Of a stretch of 64,000 nucleotides of DNA, positions 8,775-17,606 are shown piece after piece (position 1 is the stretch's first letter; each line of letters begins with the position of its first letter). The DNA comes from SZUA-36 sp963749115. GTDB lineage: Bacteria; Pseudomonadota; Gammaproteobacteria; Xanthomonadales; SZUA-36. Location of the stretch: the NCBI GenBank assembly GCA_963749115.1, contig CAVVLP010000014.1, positions 236,589 to 300,588 of the forward strand. The letters are read 5' to 3'. The notes beneath the pieces were generated by a model, which ran no database searches, was not told the DNA's origin, and was given only the letters and a program-made list of their open reading frames with translations. Position numbers and translations under genes: made by a program.

Positions 8775-9107
8775 ATGGCAGGCAAGTTTGAATGTTATAA
8801 AGACAAGGCAGGTGAGTTTCGCTTCCGTTTGGTCGCTGCAAATGGCAACGCCATTCTTTCCAGTGAAGGTTATAAATCAAAATCAGGCTGTGCGAATGGT
8901 ATCGAATCCGTAAGGAAGAACAGCCAGGATCCAGACCGTTTTGTTAAAACAGAAACGGCAGGCGGAAAATTCCGTTTCAAGCTGACGGCTAAAAATTCCC
9001 AGACCATCGGAATCAGCCAGAATTATGCGTCAGCATCCGGCCGCAACAATGGTATCAAGAGTGTTGCAAACAATGCCCCTGATGCAACAGTAGTCGAAGA
9101 GAGCTAG
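8775..9107 (+). CDS. Tandem DUF1508 (YegP-like) protein
   Basis: A 110-residue protein of two DUF1508 repeats. The first covers about residues 3-48 (FECYKDKAGEFRFRLVAANG, then SSEGYKSKSGCANGI) and the second about residues 54-102 (GGKFRFKLTAKNSQ, then SQNYASASGRNNGI). This is the E. coli YegP layout. The function is unknown; relatives are often near stress genes. AAGGAGA precedes the ATG. Gene order suggests cotranscription with dodecin. Confidence 0.9.
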   Translation: MAGKFECYKDKAGEFRFRLVAANGNAILSSEGYKSKSGCANGIESVRKNSQDPDRFVKTETAGGKFRFKLTAKNSQTIGISQNYASASGRNNGIKSVANNAPDATVVEES

Positions 9108-9293
9108 GTTCAAACGGTAAACCAGCCACTGTAGAAAATGCAACCCGGTGCGAACCGTGGTTGCTGTTCGCAGCTTACACGTCTAAGTTGTGGATTTTTA
9201 CGCTAACCGTAATCGGCACCGGGCACTTTCCGGATTGTCATATCCAAACAACATTCAATTCACCACCTGTCACCAACCTTAAGAGAATAGCAG

Positions 9294-9816
9294 ATGAACC
9301 TACTTGAATTACTAGATAGCGTCGGCGGACAAAAAAGCCTGGGCAGTCTTGCCAGCAATCTGGGTCTTGATGCCTCCAAGGCAAATGACCTGGTCGGTGC
9401 CCTGGCACCTGCGCTGATGGGCGCCTTACAGAAACAGACCAGCTCACAGGATGGTCTCGAAGGATTTAAAAAAGCTTTGCAAACCGGCAAGCACCAGGAA
9501 TACCTCAGCAATCCGGATAGCATGAATTCAGCCGATACTGTCGCTGACGGTAATAACATCCTGGGTCATATTTTCGGCAGCAAGGATGTCAGCCGGAATG
9601 TCGCTGCCCAGGCGGCAACATCTACCGGTATTGATGCCAGCCTGATTAAGAAGGCATTACCATTGATAGCAAGTTTGGCGATGGGGGCAATGAGTAAAAC
9701 CAGCAACGCAGGTGAAATCACTGGATAATTCCACCAGCGGCCTGCTTGGAAGCCTGATGGGTGGTGACGGTTTTGATATGGATGATGTATTTAACATCGC
9801 CAAGAAATTTTTCTAG
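9294..9816 (+). CDS. DUF937 (YidB-like) protein, frameshifted near the end
   Basis: A DUF937 protein of unknown function. The main frame runs from 9294 to a TAA at 9726-9728 and gives 144 residues (MNLLELLDSVGG, ALMGALQKQ, LPLIASLAMGAMSK). The family usually ends in a glycine-rich LLGSL and DMDDV tail. Exactly that tail (LLGSLMGGDGFDMDDVFNIAKKFF) is encoded in the next frame, ending at 9816. One extra G at about 9723-9724 explains the break. A bidirectional terminator follows within 12 bases. Confidence 0.8.
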
Positions 9817-9827
9817 ATCTTACCCTG

Positions 9828-9869
9828 CAAAAAAAAAGCCTGATCGGCCCTTGCTGCTCAGGTTTTTTT
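9828..9869. terminator. Bidirectional intrinsic terminator
   Basis: An A-run, a short GCCTGA / TCAGG stem with a 14-base loop and a run of seven T's lie between the converging DUF937 gene and the D2HGDH-like gene. The A-tract on one side and T-tract on the other allow termination from both strands. Confidence 0.7.
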
Positions 9870-9904
9870 GTTCATTCTGCCCACTGCCGGTGTGAACCGG
9901 ATTA

Positions 9905-11305
9905 TCAGCCCAATAATTTTCCCGGGTTCATAATATTCACCGGATCAAACACTGCCTTGATACCACGCATTCTTTCTATATCGGCATCAGAACGGGTATA
10001 GGAAAGATAGTCTTGCTTCAATAAACCGATACCATGCTCTGCGGAAATACTACCGTGGTGAGTACGCGTCAGTTCAAATACATCGGGATTAACCCGCGCG
10101 CATACTTCTTCAAATTCCTCCACCGGCATATCCGCCGGTTTCAGGATATTCATATGCAGATTGCCGTCCCCAAAATGTCCATACCACAGGACTTCAAAAT
10201 CCGGATAACGTGATTGGGCAAGTTCATCAAGATCACGCAAATAATCCGGAATCGCTGAAATTCGTACGGACAAGTCATTTTTATACGGCGTAAATTTCGT
10301 AATCGCCTCGGATATGCCTTCCCGGTAACGCCATAAATCGGCGGCCTGAGCCTCGCTCTGAGAGATTACCCCATCAAGCACGGAAGCATCTTCAATACAG
10401 TATTCAAAACGCTCGAGGGCTATATCTTCCTGGCTGGAGTCGGCACAATCAAATTCAAGCAGGGCAAAATAAGGCGCTTCGGTATCCATCGGTGCCGGCA
10501 ATTCGTGTCCGCTGCGCACATAGCACATGGCGGCAGCGGATAGAAACTCAAACGCAGTGAGTCTAAGGGCATCATTAAACTGTCTGAAAACAGTCATCAT
10601 CCCATCGAGACTGCTGACCGCCAGCAGCATCACACGGGAAGGTTCTGGCGGGTCAGTCAGACGTAGCGTTGCCTCCACAATCAACCCCAGCGTTCCTTCG
10701 GAGCCGATAAATAAATGTCTTAGATCATAACCGCTGGCATTCTTGACCAGACCGCTGTTGCACTCCAGCAAATCGCCACGGCCATCAATAACTTTGAGTC
10801 CAACCACCTGGTCCCTGGTCAATCCATATCGCAATACGCGAATACCACCCGCGTTGGTGGCAATATTGCCACCGATCTGGGATGAACCTTCGGAGGCAAA
10901 ACTGACCGGGTAATACAAATTCTGTCGGGCTGCGTATTCCTGAATCACCTGGGTAACCACACCAGGCTCAACCGTCAGGGTCCGGTCCACCGCATTGAAA
11001 TCCAGGATGCGACGCATCCGGTCAAAAGAGACAACGACCTCACCGGCATCTGCAATCGCGCCACCACTCAGTCCCGTGCGTCCACCGGAAGGCACCAGCG
11101 GTATCCGGTGCTGCATGGCCTGCCTTACGAGTTTCGCTACCTCGTCAGTATTCCTTGGGAAAACGACCGCTGCGGCATCTGGCGTCCGGAACCGGGTCCA
11201 GTCGCAACCATGGCTTTCCAAAACCGCCTTTTCGGTATTGATTTCCAGTTCAGGGCAGTGTGTTTTCAGCTGTTCTATACGGGTGTTTTTTTGTTCTGTT
11301 CGCAT
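9905..11305 (-). CDS. FAD-linked D-2-hydroxyglutarate dehydrogenase-like oxidoreductase
   Basis: A 466-residue FAD-binding PCMH-type dehydrogenase. FAD-contact motifs are VPSGGRTGLSGGA and GGNIATNAGGIRVLRYG; the C-terminal half has YGHFGDGNLHMNI and SAEHGIGLLK, shared by D-lactate, glycolate and D-2-hydroxyglutarate dehydrogenases. It is divergent from serA with start codons less than 70 bases apart. In pseudomonads SerA makes D-2-hydroxyglutarate as a side product and a paired FAD enzyme re-oxidises it, which favours that substrate here. ATG at 11305 is preferred to a longer upstream frame that would run into serA. Confidence 0.85.
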   Translation of the reverse strand: MRTEQKNTRIEQLKTHCPELEINTEKAVLESHGCDWTRFRTPDAAAVVFPRNTDEVAKLVRQAMQHRIPLVPSGGRTGLSGGAIADAGEVVVSFDRMRRILDFNAVDRTLTVEPGVVTQVIQEYAARQNLYYPVSFASEGSSQIGGNIATNAGGIRVLRYGLTRDQVVGLKVIDGRGDLLECNSGLVKNASGYDLRHLFIGSEGTLGLIVEATLRLTDPPEPSRVMLLAVSSLDGMMTVFRQFNDALRLTAFEFLSAAAMCYVRSGHELPAPMDTEAPYFALLEFDCADSSQEDIALERFEYCIEDASVLDGVISQSEAQAADLWRYREGISEAITKFTPYKNDLSVRISAIPDYLRDLDELAQSRYPDFEVLWYGHFGDGNLHMNILKPADMPVEEFEEVCARVNPDVFELTRTHHGSISAEHGIGLLKQDYLSYTRSDADIERMRGIKAVFDPVNIMNPGKLLG

Positions 11306-11372
11306 ACCATATTTCCGGTTGATATAAGCGTGTGCTAGCGTGACAATGAAGCTTAATTCAAATAGCGGAAGC

Positions 11373-12626
11373 ATGACCAGACCAATGCGCCATTCTGACC
11401 GAAATTACTCGCTCGACAAAGCCAAAATCAAGTTTCTTTTGCTGGAAGGCCTGCATCCCCAGGCCCGGGAAATCATTGAAAGCGCGGGTTATACGAATAT
11501 CGTGGAGAAATCCGGTGCGCTGACACCCCAGGAACTGAAACAGGCCTTGAAAGGTGTGCATTTTGTCGGTATTCGCTCACGCACACAACTCGACGCTGCC
11601 GCGATTGATGCGGCTGACCGCCTGACTGCCATCGGTTGTTTTTGTATCGGCACCAACCAGGTCGACCTGCAATACGCCGCTCTCGCCGGAATACCTGTTT
11701 TCAATGCACCGTTTGCCAATACCCGCAGTGTGGCTGAACTGGCACTTGCTGAAATCATCATGTTGATGCGTGGCATTCCACAGAAAAATGCCGCCGCACA
11801 CCGTGGTGAATGGCTTAAGTCAGCCAGTGGTTCAACCGAGATTCGCGGTAAAACATTGGGTATAGTCGGTTATGGCCATATTGGTTCACAACTTGGCATC
11901 ATTGCTGAGAGCATGGGTATGCGTGTTATTTTCCAGGATGTTGAAAACAAGCTGCCACTGGGTAACGCCGAGGCAAGGGTCAGCCTTGAGTCCCTGTTAA
12001 AAGAGGCCAATGTGGTCTCCCTGCATGTGCCGGACACGGCAGAAACCCGAAACCTGATGTCGGCCAGTCTTATCAAGACCATGCGCAAAGGCAGTTACCT
12101 GATCAATGCTTCGCGGGGTACCGTTGTTGATATTGACGCACTCAGCGAAGCGTTGCAGTCCGGTCATGTTGCGGGCGCCGCCATCGATGTTTTTCCGCTC
12201 GAACCCAAATCAAATGATGACCGCTTTGAATCACCACTGGTCGGCCTGGATAACGTTCTACTGACACCGCATATTGGCGGCAGCACCCTGGAAGCACAGG
12301 CGAATATTGCCGTTGAGGTCGCCAGTAAACTGGTTCGTTACAGTGACAACGGCACGACCCGTTCGGCGGTCAACTTCCCGGAGGTTTCACTGCCCGACCA
12401 TGGATTAACACGCCGCATCATGCACATTCATCATAATGAACCGGGTGTTCTGAAAGATATCAACCAGGTATTTTTCGGGTGTGAGGTCAATATTGCCGCG
12501 CAATACCTGCAAACCGAGGGCGGAATTGGCTACGTTGTAATGGATGTAGAATCCGATGATGTGACTTCGCTGATGAAAGACCTGGCAAAAATTCCCGCCA
12601 CCATCCGGACACGCATATTGCACTGA
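11373..12626 (+). CDS. serA: D-3-phosphoglycerate dehydrogenase, E. coli type
   Basis: A 417-residue SerA, the NAD-dependent first enzyme of serine synthesis. It has the substrate and cofactor domains (FCIGTNQVDL, GIVGYGHIGSQLG, INASRGTVVDI, TPHIGGSTLEAQ) and a C-terminal ACT domain from IMHIHHNEPGVL to the end. Family alignment (SLDKAKIKFLLLEG matches the E. coli N-terminus) favours ATG at 11373, which has GCGGAAGC just upstream; GTG at 11340 and ATG at 11385 are alternatives. It is paired with the divergent D2HGDH-like gene. Confidence 0.93.
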   Translation: MTRPMRHSDRNYSLDKAKIKFLLLEGLHPQAREIIESAGYTNIVEKSGALTPQELKQALKGVHFVGIRSRTQLDAAAIDAADRLTAIGCFCIGTNQVDLQYAALAGIPVFNAPFANTRSVAELALAEIIMLMRGIPQKNAAAHRGEWLKSASGSTEIRGKTLGIVGYGHIGSQLGIIAESMGMRVIFQDVENKLPLGNAEARVSLESLLKEANVVSLHVPDTAETRNLMSASLIKTMRKGSYLINASRGTVVDIDALSEALQSGHVAGAAIDVFPLEPKSNDDRFESPLVGLDNVLLTPHIGGSTLEAQANIAVEVASKLVRYSDNGTTRSAVNFPEVSLPDHGLTRRIMHIHHNEPGVLKDINQVFFGCEVNIAAQYLQTEGGIGYVVMDVESDDVTSLMKDLAKIPATIRTRILH

Positions 12627-12703
12627 TTAACGCATTACCACCAGCTTCGACTATCCTGATAATATGAAAGAACGCAATATTTGAACTAAGAGTGAGACAG
12701 CTG

Positions 12704-13771
12704 ATGAAAATGAATCAACGCTATGCCGTTTTCGTTTTACTGATCAGTTTTTTACTGACCACACCATTGACTTTTGCTGCCGAAGAAGCCAAACCACCCA
12801 AGCTATTCAGCAACTTCGATGAAAAACAGGTCACACTCACCGGTCCATGGAACACGATTAAAAGAAATAAGAAAAAGGATACCAGGTATCCGGTGCAGCT
12901 TAGTTACACAGGTGCTGACGGAGGGCAGCATACGATTGATGCAGAGGTTTCACTACGGGGAATAACCCGCAGGCGCATATGCGACTTCCCGCCATTGAAG
13001 CTTCATTTTGACAAGGAAAAGTTGAAAGGCACGGAATTCAGGGGCAACAAGTCACTGAAACTCGTGACTTACTGCGATACCAATAGCAAATACGAGCAAT
13101 ATTACATCAAGGAATTTCTGACCTATCGCATCTACAACCTGATCACAGAATACAGTTTCAGGGCGAGGCCGATGATGATTGAGTACAGCGACAGCGAAAA
13201 AAACAACAAGTCAATCACCCGCTTCGGTTTTTTAATTGAAGACGTGGATGACCTGGCCAAGCGCAATGACCTCGAAGAACTGTCTATCGCCTCGGTACCC
13301 TACCGGAAACTGGATCCTGTCACCACCAGCCAATTGTCACTTTTCCAATACATGATAGGCAATCTCGACTGGGCGGCAACCAGTGGTCCAAAAGATGACA
13401 GTTGTTGCCACAATGCAAGGTTGATCGGCGCAGGAGATGACATCGATCCAAAATTTGCCGTACCCTATGATTTTGACTCTTCCGGCCTGGTCAACGCACA
13501 TTATGCTGCCCCACCCGATGGTTTAAGAGTTAAAAATATCCGGCAAAGACTCTACCGTGGGTTTTGTATGAACAATGACAAATTACCACAGACTGTTGCG
13601 CTGTTTAATGAGAAAAAGGCGGATATCCTGGCGCTGTTTCAGAACAACACACACTTGACCAAATATATGCGTGAGGGTGCGATTGATTATATTGAAGACT
13701 TTTATGAGATCATCAACAACCCGAAAAAGCTCAACAAGGAGATTATTGACAAGTGCCGGGGACAGGAATAA
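12704..13771 (+). CDS. Secreted CotH-like putative kinase-fold protein
   Basis: A 355-residue exported protein of unknown function. A signal peptide (about 25 residues, ending TFAA-EE) is followed by a globular domain. Suggestive motifs are SLRGITRRRIC, KSLKLVTYC, MIGNLDWAATSG near residue 220, SCCHNARLI, and VPYDFDSSGLVNA. The NLDW and DFD pair resembles the catalytic loop and metal-binding motifs of atypical kinases such as CotH. ATG at 12704 gives the best signal peptide. The 3' end overlaps the converging phosphatase gene by 29 bases. The kinase call is inference from motifs only. Confidence 0.6.
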   Translation: MKMNQRYAVFVLLISFLLTTPLTFAAEEAKPPKLFSNFDEKQVTLTGPWNTIKRNKKKDTRYPVQLSYTGADGGQHTIDAEVSLRGITRRRICDFPPLKLHFDKEKLKGTEFRGNKSLKLVTYCDTNSKYEQYYIKEFLTYRIYNLITEYSFRARPMMIEYSDSEKNNKSITRFGFLIEDVDDLAKRNDLEELSIASVPYRKLDPVTTSQLSLFQYMIGNLDWAATSGPKDDSCCHNARLIGAGDDIDPKFAVPYDFDSSGLVNAHYAAPPDGLRVKNIRQRLYRGFCMNNDKLPQTVALFNEKKADILALFQNNTHLTKYMREGAIDYIEDFYEIINNPKKLNKEIIDKCRGQE

Positions 13772-14957
13772 TTTCTTCCCCTGCCTCGGTGTTTTCACCA
13801 TCAACCGTGGCGACCGTCTCGCCCTGCGGCGGTGCCTGCATCCTGGCCAGGCGTTGTTTCAAAAGGGCGTTGTTTGAATCGGCCAGAATAACGGCTTGCA
13901 GATAATCCTCACGTTCGCTGTTACTGGTCGGTAGCGGGATTCTTTGGTCGCCATAAATCGCTGTTGCACCTTGTGCAGTCAGTTCAAGCAAACCCTTGTG
14001 CGAACCGTAATATGCTGCAATACCCGTATCATTAGCCACGACGCGCTGATCAAAACGCGGCCAGACAACACCACCCGTGGGCGTATGACCGATCACGATG
14101 CGTTTGGCGTCATAGCGCTTAAGAATATTATCCAGCGTCTGGCTATAAACCTCATTGGCCTCATCTTCCTGTGCAAGACCCCGATACCAAACCGGCCCCA
14201 GTGGGTCATTCATGGCCGTCACAATGGTCGGATCAATATTTTGCATCGCCACGATAACCTGTTCCGTCAGTGACTGGAGACTAAAACTGCAATATTTTGC
14301 ACTGATACCGCCATGCAGAAAAATGGTGTCATTTACCTGTATTGCCACCTTGCTATTCTCAACCCATTTGCCGTACTCACCATTGAGTGACCAGGCCTGG
14401 CGGTGCTCAACCCATCCCAGGGGCACCTGTTTCTCCCACTCCTGGCGATAGGCTTCAAGATCCAACTCCGCGAAATCCGGTGTATTGGCACTCATCCACT
14501 CAAGCTGGCGTTCCCATTGCATATTCTGCAGTCGCACGGAGTTTTTCGTAGTAAATGCCTTGAATTCACCGGGATCCACATAACGGAGATCACCGACAAC
14601 ATTCATCGTCTCGTGATTGCCAATCAGCAGATGTACATAGCCACCTTTCTTCTTTGCCTGCTTTGATAACTTCACCAGGTGGTCAATGATTTTACGGCTA
14701 TCCGCACCACGGTCCGTGATGTCACCGGTCTGAACGAGGTGGGTTTCTCCCCCACTCCACTTTCCACGCTTGTCGATCAGTCCAGCGGACTTCATGACTT
14801 CGATGTACTGCCCGTAGTCGCCATGCAGATCACCGATGGCGACAACCCGTTCCACGCCGGTCCAGTGGTAATCATCGATTTTTTTAGCCTTGGCATCTGC
14901 CGGGCCGGTTGAGAGCAAGGCCCAAAACAGAACAGCAGCAAGTAAAGAAAATTTCAT
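13743..14957 (-). CDS. Exported Shewanella-like metallophosphoesterase
   Basis: A 404-residue calcineurin-like phosphoesterase with a signal peptide (FSLLAAVLFWALLSTG, cleavage near ADA). Metal-binding motifs occur in order: AIGDLHGDYGQY, QTGDITDRGADSRK, LLIGNHETMN, and later FLHGGIS and VIGHTPTGG. This set matches Shewanella-like protein phosphatases of the PPP superfamily. A periplasmic location is inferred. The ATG at 14957 begins the signal peptide; a longer frame upstream crosses a structured intergenic repeat. Confidence 0.82.
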   Translation of the reverse strand: MKFSLLAAVLFWALLSTGPADAKAKKIDDYHWTGVERVVAIGDLHGDYGQYIEVMKSAGLIDKRGKWSGGETHLVQTGDITDRGADSRKIIDHLVKLSKQAKKKGGYVHLLIGNHETMNVVGDLRYVDPGEFKAFTTKNSVRLQNMQWERQLEWMSANTPDFAELDLEAYRQEWEKQVPLGWVEHRQAWSLNGEYGKWVENSKVAIQVNDTIFLHGGISAKYCSFSLQSLTEQVIVAMQNIDPTIVTAMNDPLGPVWYRGLAQEDEANEVYSQTLDNILKRYDAKRIVIGHTPTGGVVWPRFDQRVVANDTGIAAYYGSHKGLLELTAQGATAIYGDQRIPLPTSNSEREDYLQAVILADSNNALLKQRLARMQAPPQGETVATVDGENTEAGEEIIPVPGTCQ

Positions 14958-14980
14958 ATCAAATCCAAAATCAGCTTGTA

Positions 14981-15056
14981 GGGGCGCTCTCATTCTGCCT
15001 TGCCGGGCAAAAAAAACCGGGTCCGGCATCGCAGCCTGGTCAATGAGAACGCTCCC
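14981..15056. repeat. Long imperfect intergenic hairpin
   Basis: An outer inverted repeat (GGGGCGCTCTCATT at 14981-14994 against AATGAGAACGCTCCC at 15042-15056) encloses an inner TGCCGG / CCGGCA stem around 15001-15028 with a run of eight A's on the plus strand, i.e. T's on the minus strand. It lies between the DUF4956 gene and the phosphatase gene on the minus strand. It could terminate or attenuate transcription from the DUF4956 gene, or be a REP-like repeat; no second copy was noticed. Confidence 0.45.
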
Positions 15057-15061
15057 TGGTT

Positions 15062-15719
15062 TCAATCAAAAATACCCGTATCTTTTTCCTGGGCTTTCTG
15101 GCGTTCAATTTCACGTGGACTCTGGCGCATATAGGTTTTTGAATCATCATAGCCGCCATAGTTCAATTCCCACAGGATCAAAAATGTGTAATTGAATATC
15201 GCAGTCATCACGGCAGCGACCAGTAACATACCGATACCGCAGGAAAGACCAACACCAACCGCCATAAAGATAAACAGGGAGTCAGCGGTACTCTTCAAGC
15301 GCATAGCGGTAACGTACACCCGCCACCACACCGGCCAGGCTGAACGCCATGGCCAGGCTGTTGTGTACGATCAGCACAATCCCGGTTACCGCAATCGGCA
15401 GTACCAGTATGGTTTCCAATAGTGACTGATCCATCTTGGCCTTGCTGCGCACCGCCATGTAAGTCCACGAAACCGGGACCATAAGACCGACCGCACCAAT
15501 GATGGCCATCACCAGCCATATCAAACCACCCACTTCATCGGTCACATTTGACGCGTGGATGACGATGCCGCCAATGTTGCTATCCGGTTCCTGGTTAAAC
15601 AGGGTATCGACAACGCCAAGCGGCAGGTAACGATGCAGATCGGGCACAAGCTGGTAACCACCCCAGATCAGCAAGGCCAAAATTCCGTAGAACAAGTTCA
15701 GTCGTAACAACAATCTCAT
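15062..15719 (-). CDS. DUF4956-like membrane protein, frameshifted
   Basis: Two frames together give one protein of about 218 residues. The N-terminal frame (start 15719) carries four hydrophobic segments (LFYGILALLIWGGYQL, IWLVMAIIGAVGLMVP, ILVLPIAVTGIVLIVH, AMAFSLAGVVAGVRYRYAL). The C-terminal frame continues with KSTADSLFIFMAVGVGLSCG and a charged tail to 15062. DUF4956 proteins share the pattern of a membrane domain, FRYAL-K-T-D and a further membrane helix. One extra base in CTTGAAG near 15297 explains the break. Function unknown. Confidence 0.75.
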
Positions 15720-15783
15720 ATTATTCCCTCTATCCGGGCCTGGCTAATACCTGTGGCACCCTGCTTTATTATGCTAAATACTA

Positions 15784-17454
15784 TCAACCTACACCAATCA
15801 CGGTGCCATCTTCCAGTAAATCAATCTCCTCGGCGATGGGTCGTTTCGGCAAGCCCGGCATACGCATGATTCTACCGGTCAGGATGACCAGGAAACCCGC
15901 ACCGGCACTGACCTGTATATTCCTGACAGTGACCTCGAAGTCACGTGGTCTGCCATGTAACATCGGATCATCAGAAAGCGAGCTTGGTGCCTTGGCAATA
16001 CATACCGGTAATTTGTCCAGTCCCAGGGCTGTAATGGTTTTCAGATCTATCTCGGCATCCTTGGTAAAAGCCACATCATCGGCACCGTACATGTCCTTGC
16101 AGACCTTGTGTACTTTTTCATAAATTGTATCGTCGAGTGCATACAGAGGTGAGAATGGCTTGTTGTGCTGAACAGACTTTATCACCTCACGCGCGAGATC
16201 CTGTGCACCTTTACCGCCTTCGGCAAAATGCCTGGTTTCCGCGAATGATACCCCATGCGCCAATGCCCGCTCGCGGATGATACGGATTTCTTCATCGGTA
16301 TCATTGGCAAAGCGGTTCAGGGCAACCACCGGATGCTTGTTGAAATGCGATACGCTTTCAATGTGTTTATCCAGGTTTTCCAGGCCTAGCCGGACCGCTT
16401 CCGGATCGGGCTGATGAAGGGCGTCCTTGGCTTTGCCTCCGTGCAGTTTCAACGCCCGCGCAGTGGTCACAACTACCACCGCATCAGGGTCGAGACCGTT
16501 TGGCCGGCACTTGATGTGAAAAAACTTCTCGGCACCCAAATCGAAACCAAAACCCGCTTCGGTCACGGTCCAATCCGCAAATTGCATGGCCATGCGGGTG
16601 GCAAAAATACTGTTGCAACCGTGTGCAATATTTGCAAACGGCCCGCCGTGCATGAAAGCCGGTGTTCCTTCAAGCGTTTGCACCAGGTTGGGATGAACGG
16701 CATCCCTGAGCAGTGCCATCATGGCACCGGTGATTTTCAAGGCCTTTAAAAATATCGGCTGACCTTTCCAGGTGGTTCCCACCAGTATGTTATCGAGTCT
16801 TCTGCGCAGGTCATCCAGGCTATTGGCAAGACAAAGAATAGCCATGATTTCAGATGCTGCAGTAATATCGAAACCGCCTTCGCGCGGAATGCCCTGCAGC
16901 CTGCCACCGAGACCGATCACGATATTTCTCAATGTCCGGTCATTCATATCCATGACCCGACGCCACACTATCTGGCGGGGATCCAAACCCATCTCGTTGC
17001 CCTGGAATATGTGATTATCAATAGCCGCCGCGACCAGGTTATTGACCGTCGTAATCGCGTGAAAATCACCGGTAAAATGCAGATTGATGCGACCTGCCGG
17101 GACAATCTGGCTGTAACCACCGCCCGTGGCGCCACCCTTTATACCGAGACACGGCCCGAGTGATGGTTCACGTAATGCCAGGCAAACGGACTCACCCAGG
17201 CTGTCCAGCGCCTGCGCCAGGCCGATGGAGGTCGTGGTTTTGCCTTCACCCGCCGCTGTCGGCGTGGTTGCAGACACCAGGATCAATCGGGCTTTACCGG
17301 GGCGTTTTCGTGGCCGTGTCAGCGCTTTCAGGTTAACCTTGGCAATTTCACCGCCATAAGGCATCAAATCATCAGGCTCTACCCCGAGTTTAGATGCGAT
17401 ATCACTGATGGGCCGGATACCGGCCTGCCTGGCAATTTCATAATCACTGAGCAT
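15784..17454 (-). CDS. fhs: Formate-tetrahydrofolate ligase
   Basis: A 556-residue Fhs that joins formate to tetrahydrofolate with ATP, giving 10-formyl-THF for purine synthesis and one-carbon flux. The P-loop region TPTAAGEGKTTTSIGLAQAL near residue 65 and the segments GGATGGGYSQ and FANIAHGCNS are diagnostic. Length is standard. It is downstream of the second serA on the same strand, with 152 bases of structured spacer between. Serine synthesis, formate activation and the formate dehydrogenase nearby make a coherent C1 group. Confidence 0.96.
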   Translation of the reverse strand: MLSDYEIARQAGIRPISDIASKLGVEPDDLMPYGGEIAKVNLKALTRPRKRPGKARLILVSATTPTAAGEGKTTTSIGLAQALDSLGESVCLALREPSLGPCLGIKGGATGGGYSQIVPAGRINLHFTGDFHAITTVNNLVAAAIDNHIFQGNEMGLDPRQIVWRRVMDMNDRTLRNIVIGLGGRLQGIPREGGFDITAASEIMAILCLANSLDDLRRRLDNILVGTTWKGQPIFLKALKITGAMMALLRDAVHPNLVQTLEGTPAFMHGGPFANIAHGCNSIFATRMAMQFADWTVTEAGFGFDLGAEKFFHIKCRPNGLDPDAVVVVTTARALKLHGGKAKDALHQPDPEAVRLGLENLDKHIESVSHFNKHPVVALNRFANDTDEEIRIIRERALAHGVSFAETRHFAEGGKGAQDLAREVIKSVQHNKPFSPLYALDDTIYEKVHKVCKDMYGADDVAFTKDAEIDLKTITALGLDKLPVCIAKAPSSLSDDPMLHGRPRDFEVTVRNIQVSAGAGFLVILTGRIMRMPGLPKRPIAEEIDLLEDGTVIGVG

Positions 17455-17487
17455 TTTCTATTTCCCTGGTTCCAGACTATGGTGCCT

Positions 17488-17505
17488 GCCGCAACATGTT
17501 GTGGC
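17488..17505. promoter_or_regulatory. 18-bp palindrome upstream of fhs
   Basis: GCCGCAACA-TGTTGTGGC is a dyad without a loop, with one G/T-type mismatch, 34-51 bases upstream of the fhs start codon. A centre with no loop is more typical of a dimeric regulator's operator than of an RNA hairpin. The regulator is unknown. Confidence 0.35.
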
Positions 17506-17546
17506 GCCCCGTCGTGCTGAGCTGTTGCGCAAGAGTAACCTTTTTT

Positions 17547-17573
17547 GCAGGACCTTGACGAGTCCTGCTTTTT
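17547..17573 (+). terminator. Terminator-like hairpin, plus-strand orientation
   Basis: GCAGGAC-CTTGACGA-GTCCTGC followed by five T's reads as an intrinsic terminator on the plus strand, preceded by six T's. Both flanking genes are on the minus strand, where the hairpin is followed by A's instead. It would therefore end a plus-strand transcript arising within the serA2-fhs spacer or antisense to fhs. Confidence 0.5.
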
Positions 17574-17606
17574 CGTATCAAGTGTTAACAGGGTTGCAGG
17601 ATATCT

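Noticed and set aside
17547..17573. Terminator of the second serA
   Set aside because: In the direction of serA2 transcription the hairpin is followed by A's, not T's.
17455..17606. A glycine or THF riboswitch, or 6S RNA, before fhs
   Set aside because: None of the conserved core motifs of these RNAs were found; only the palindrome and the hairpin are evident.
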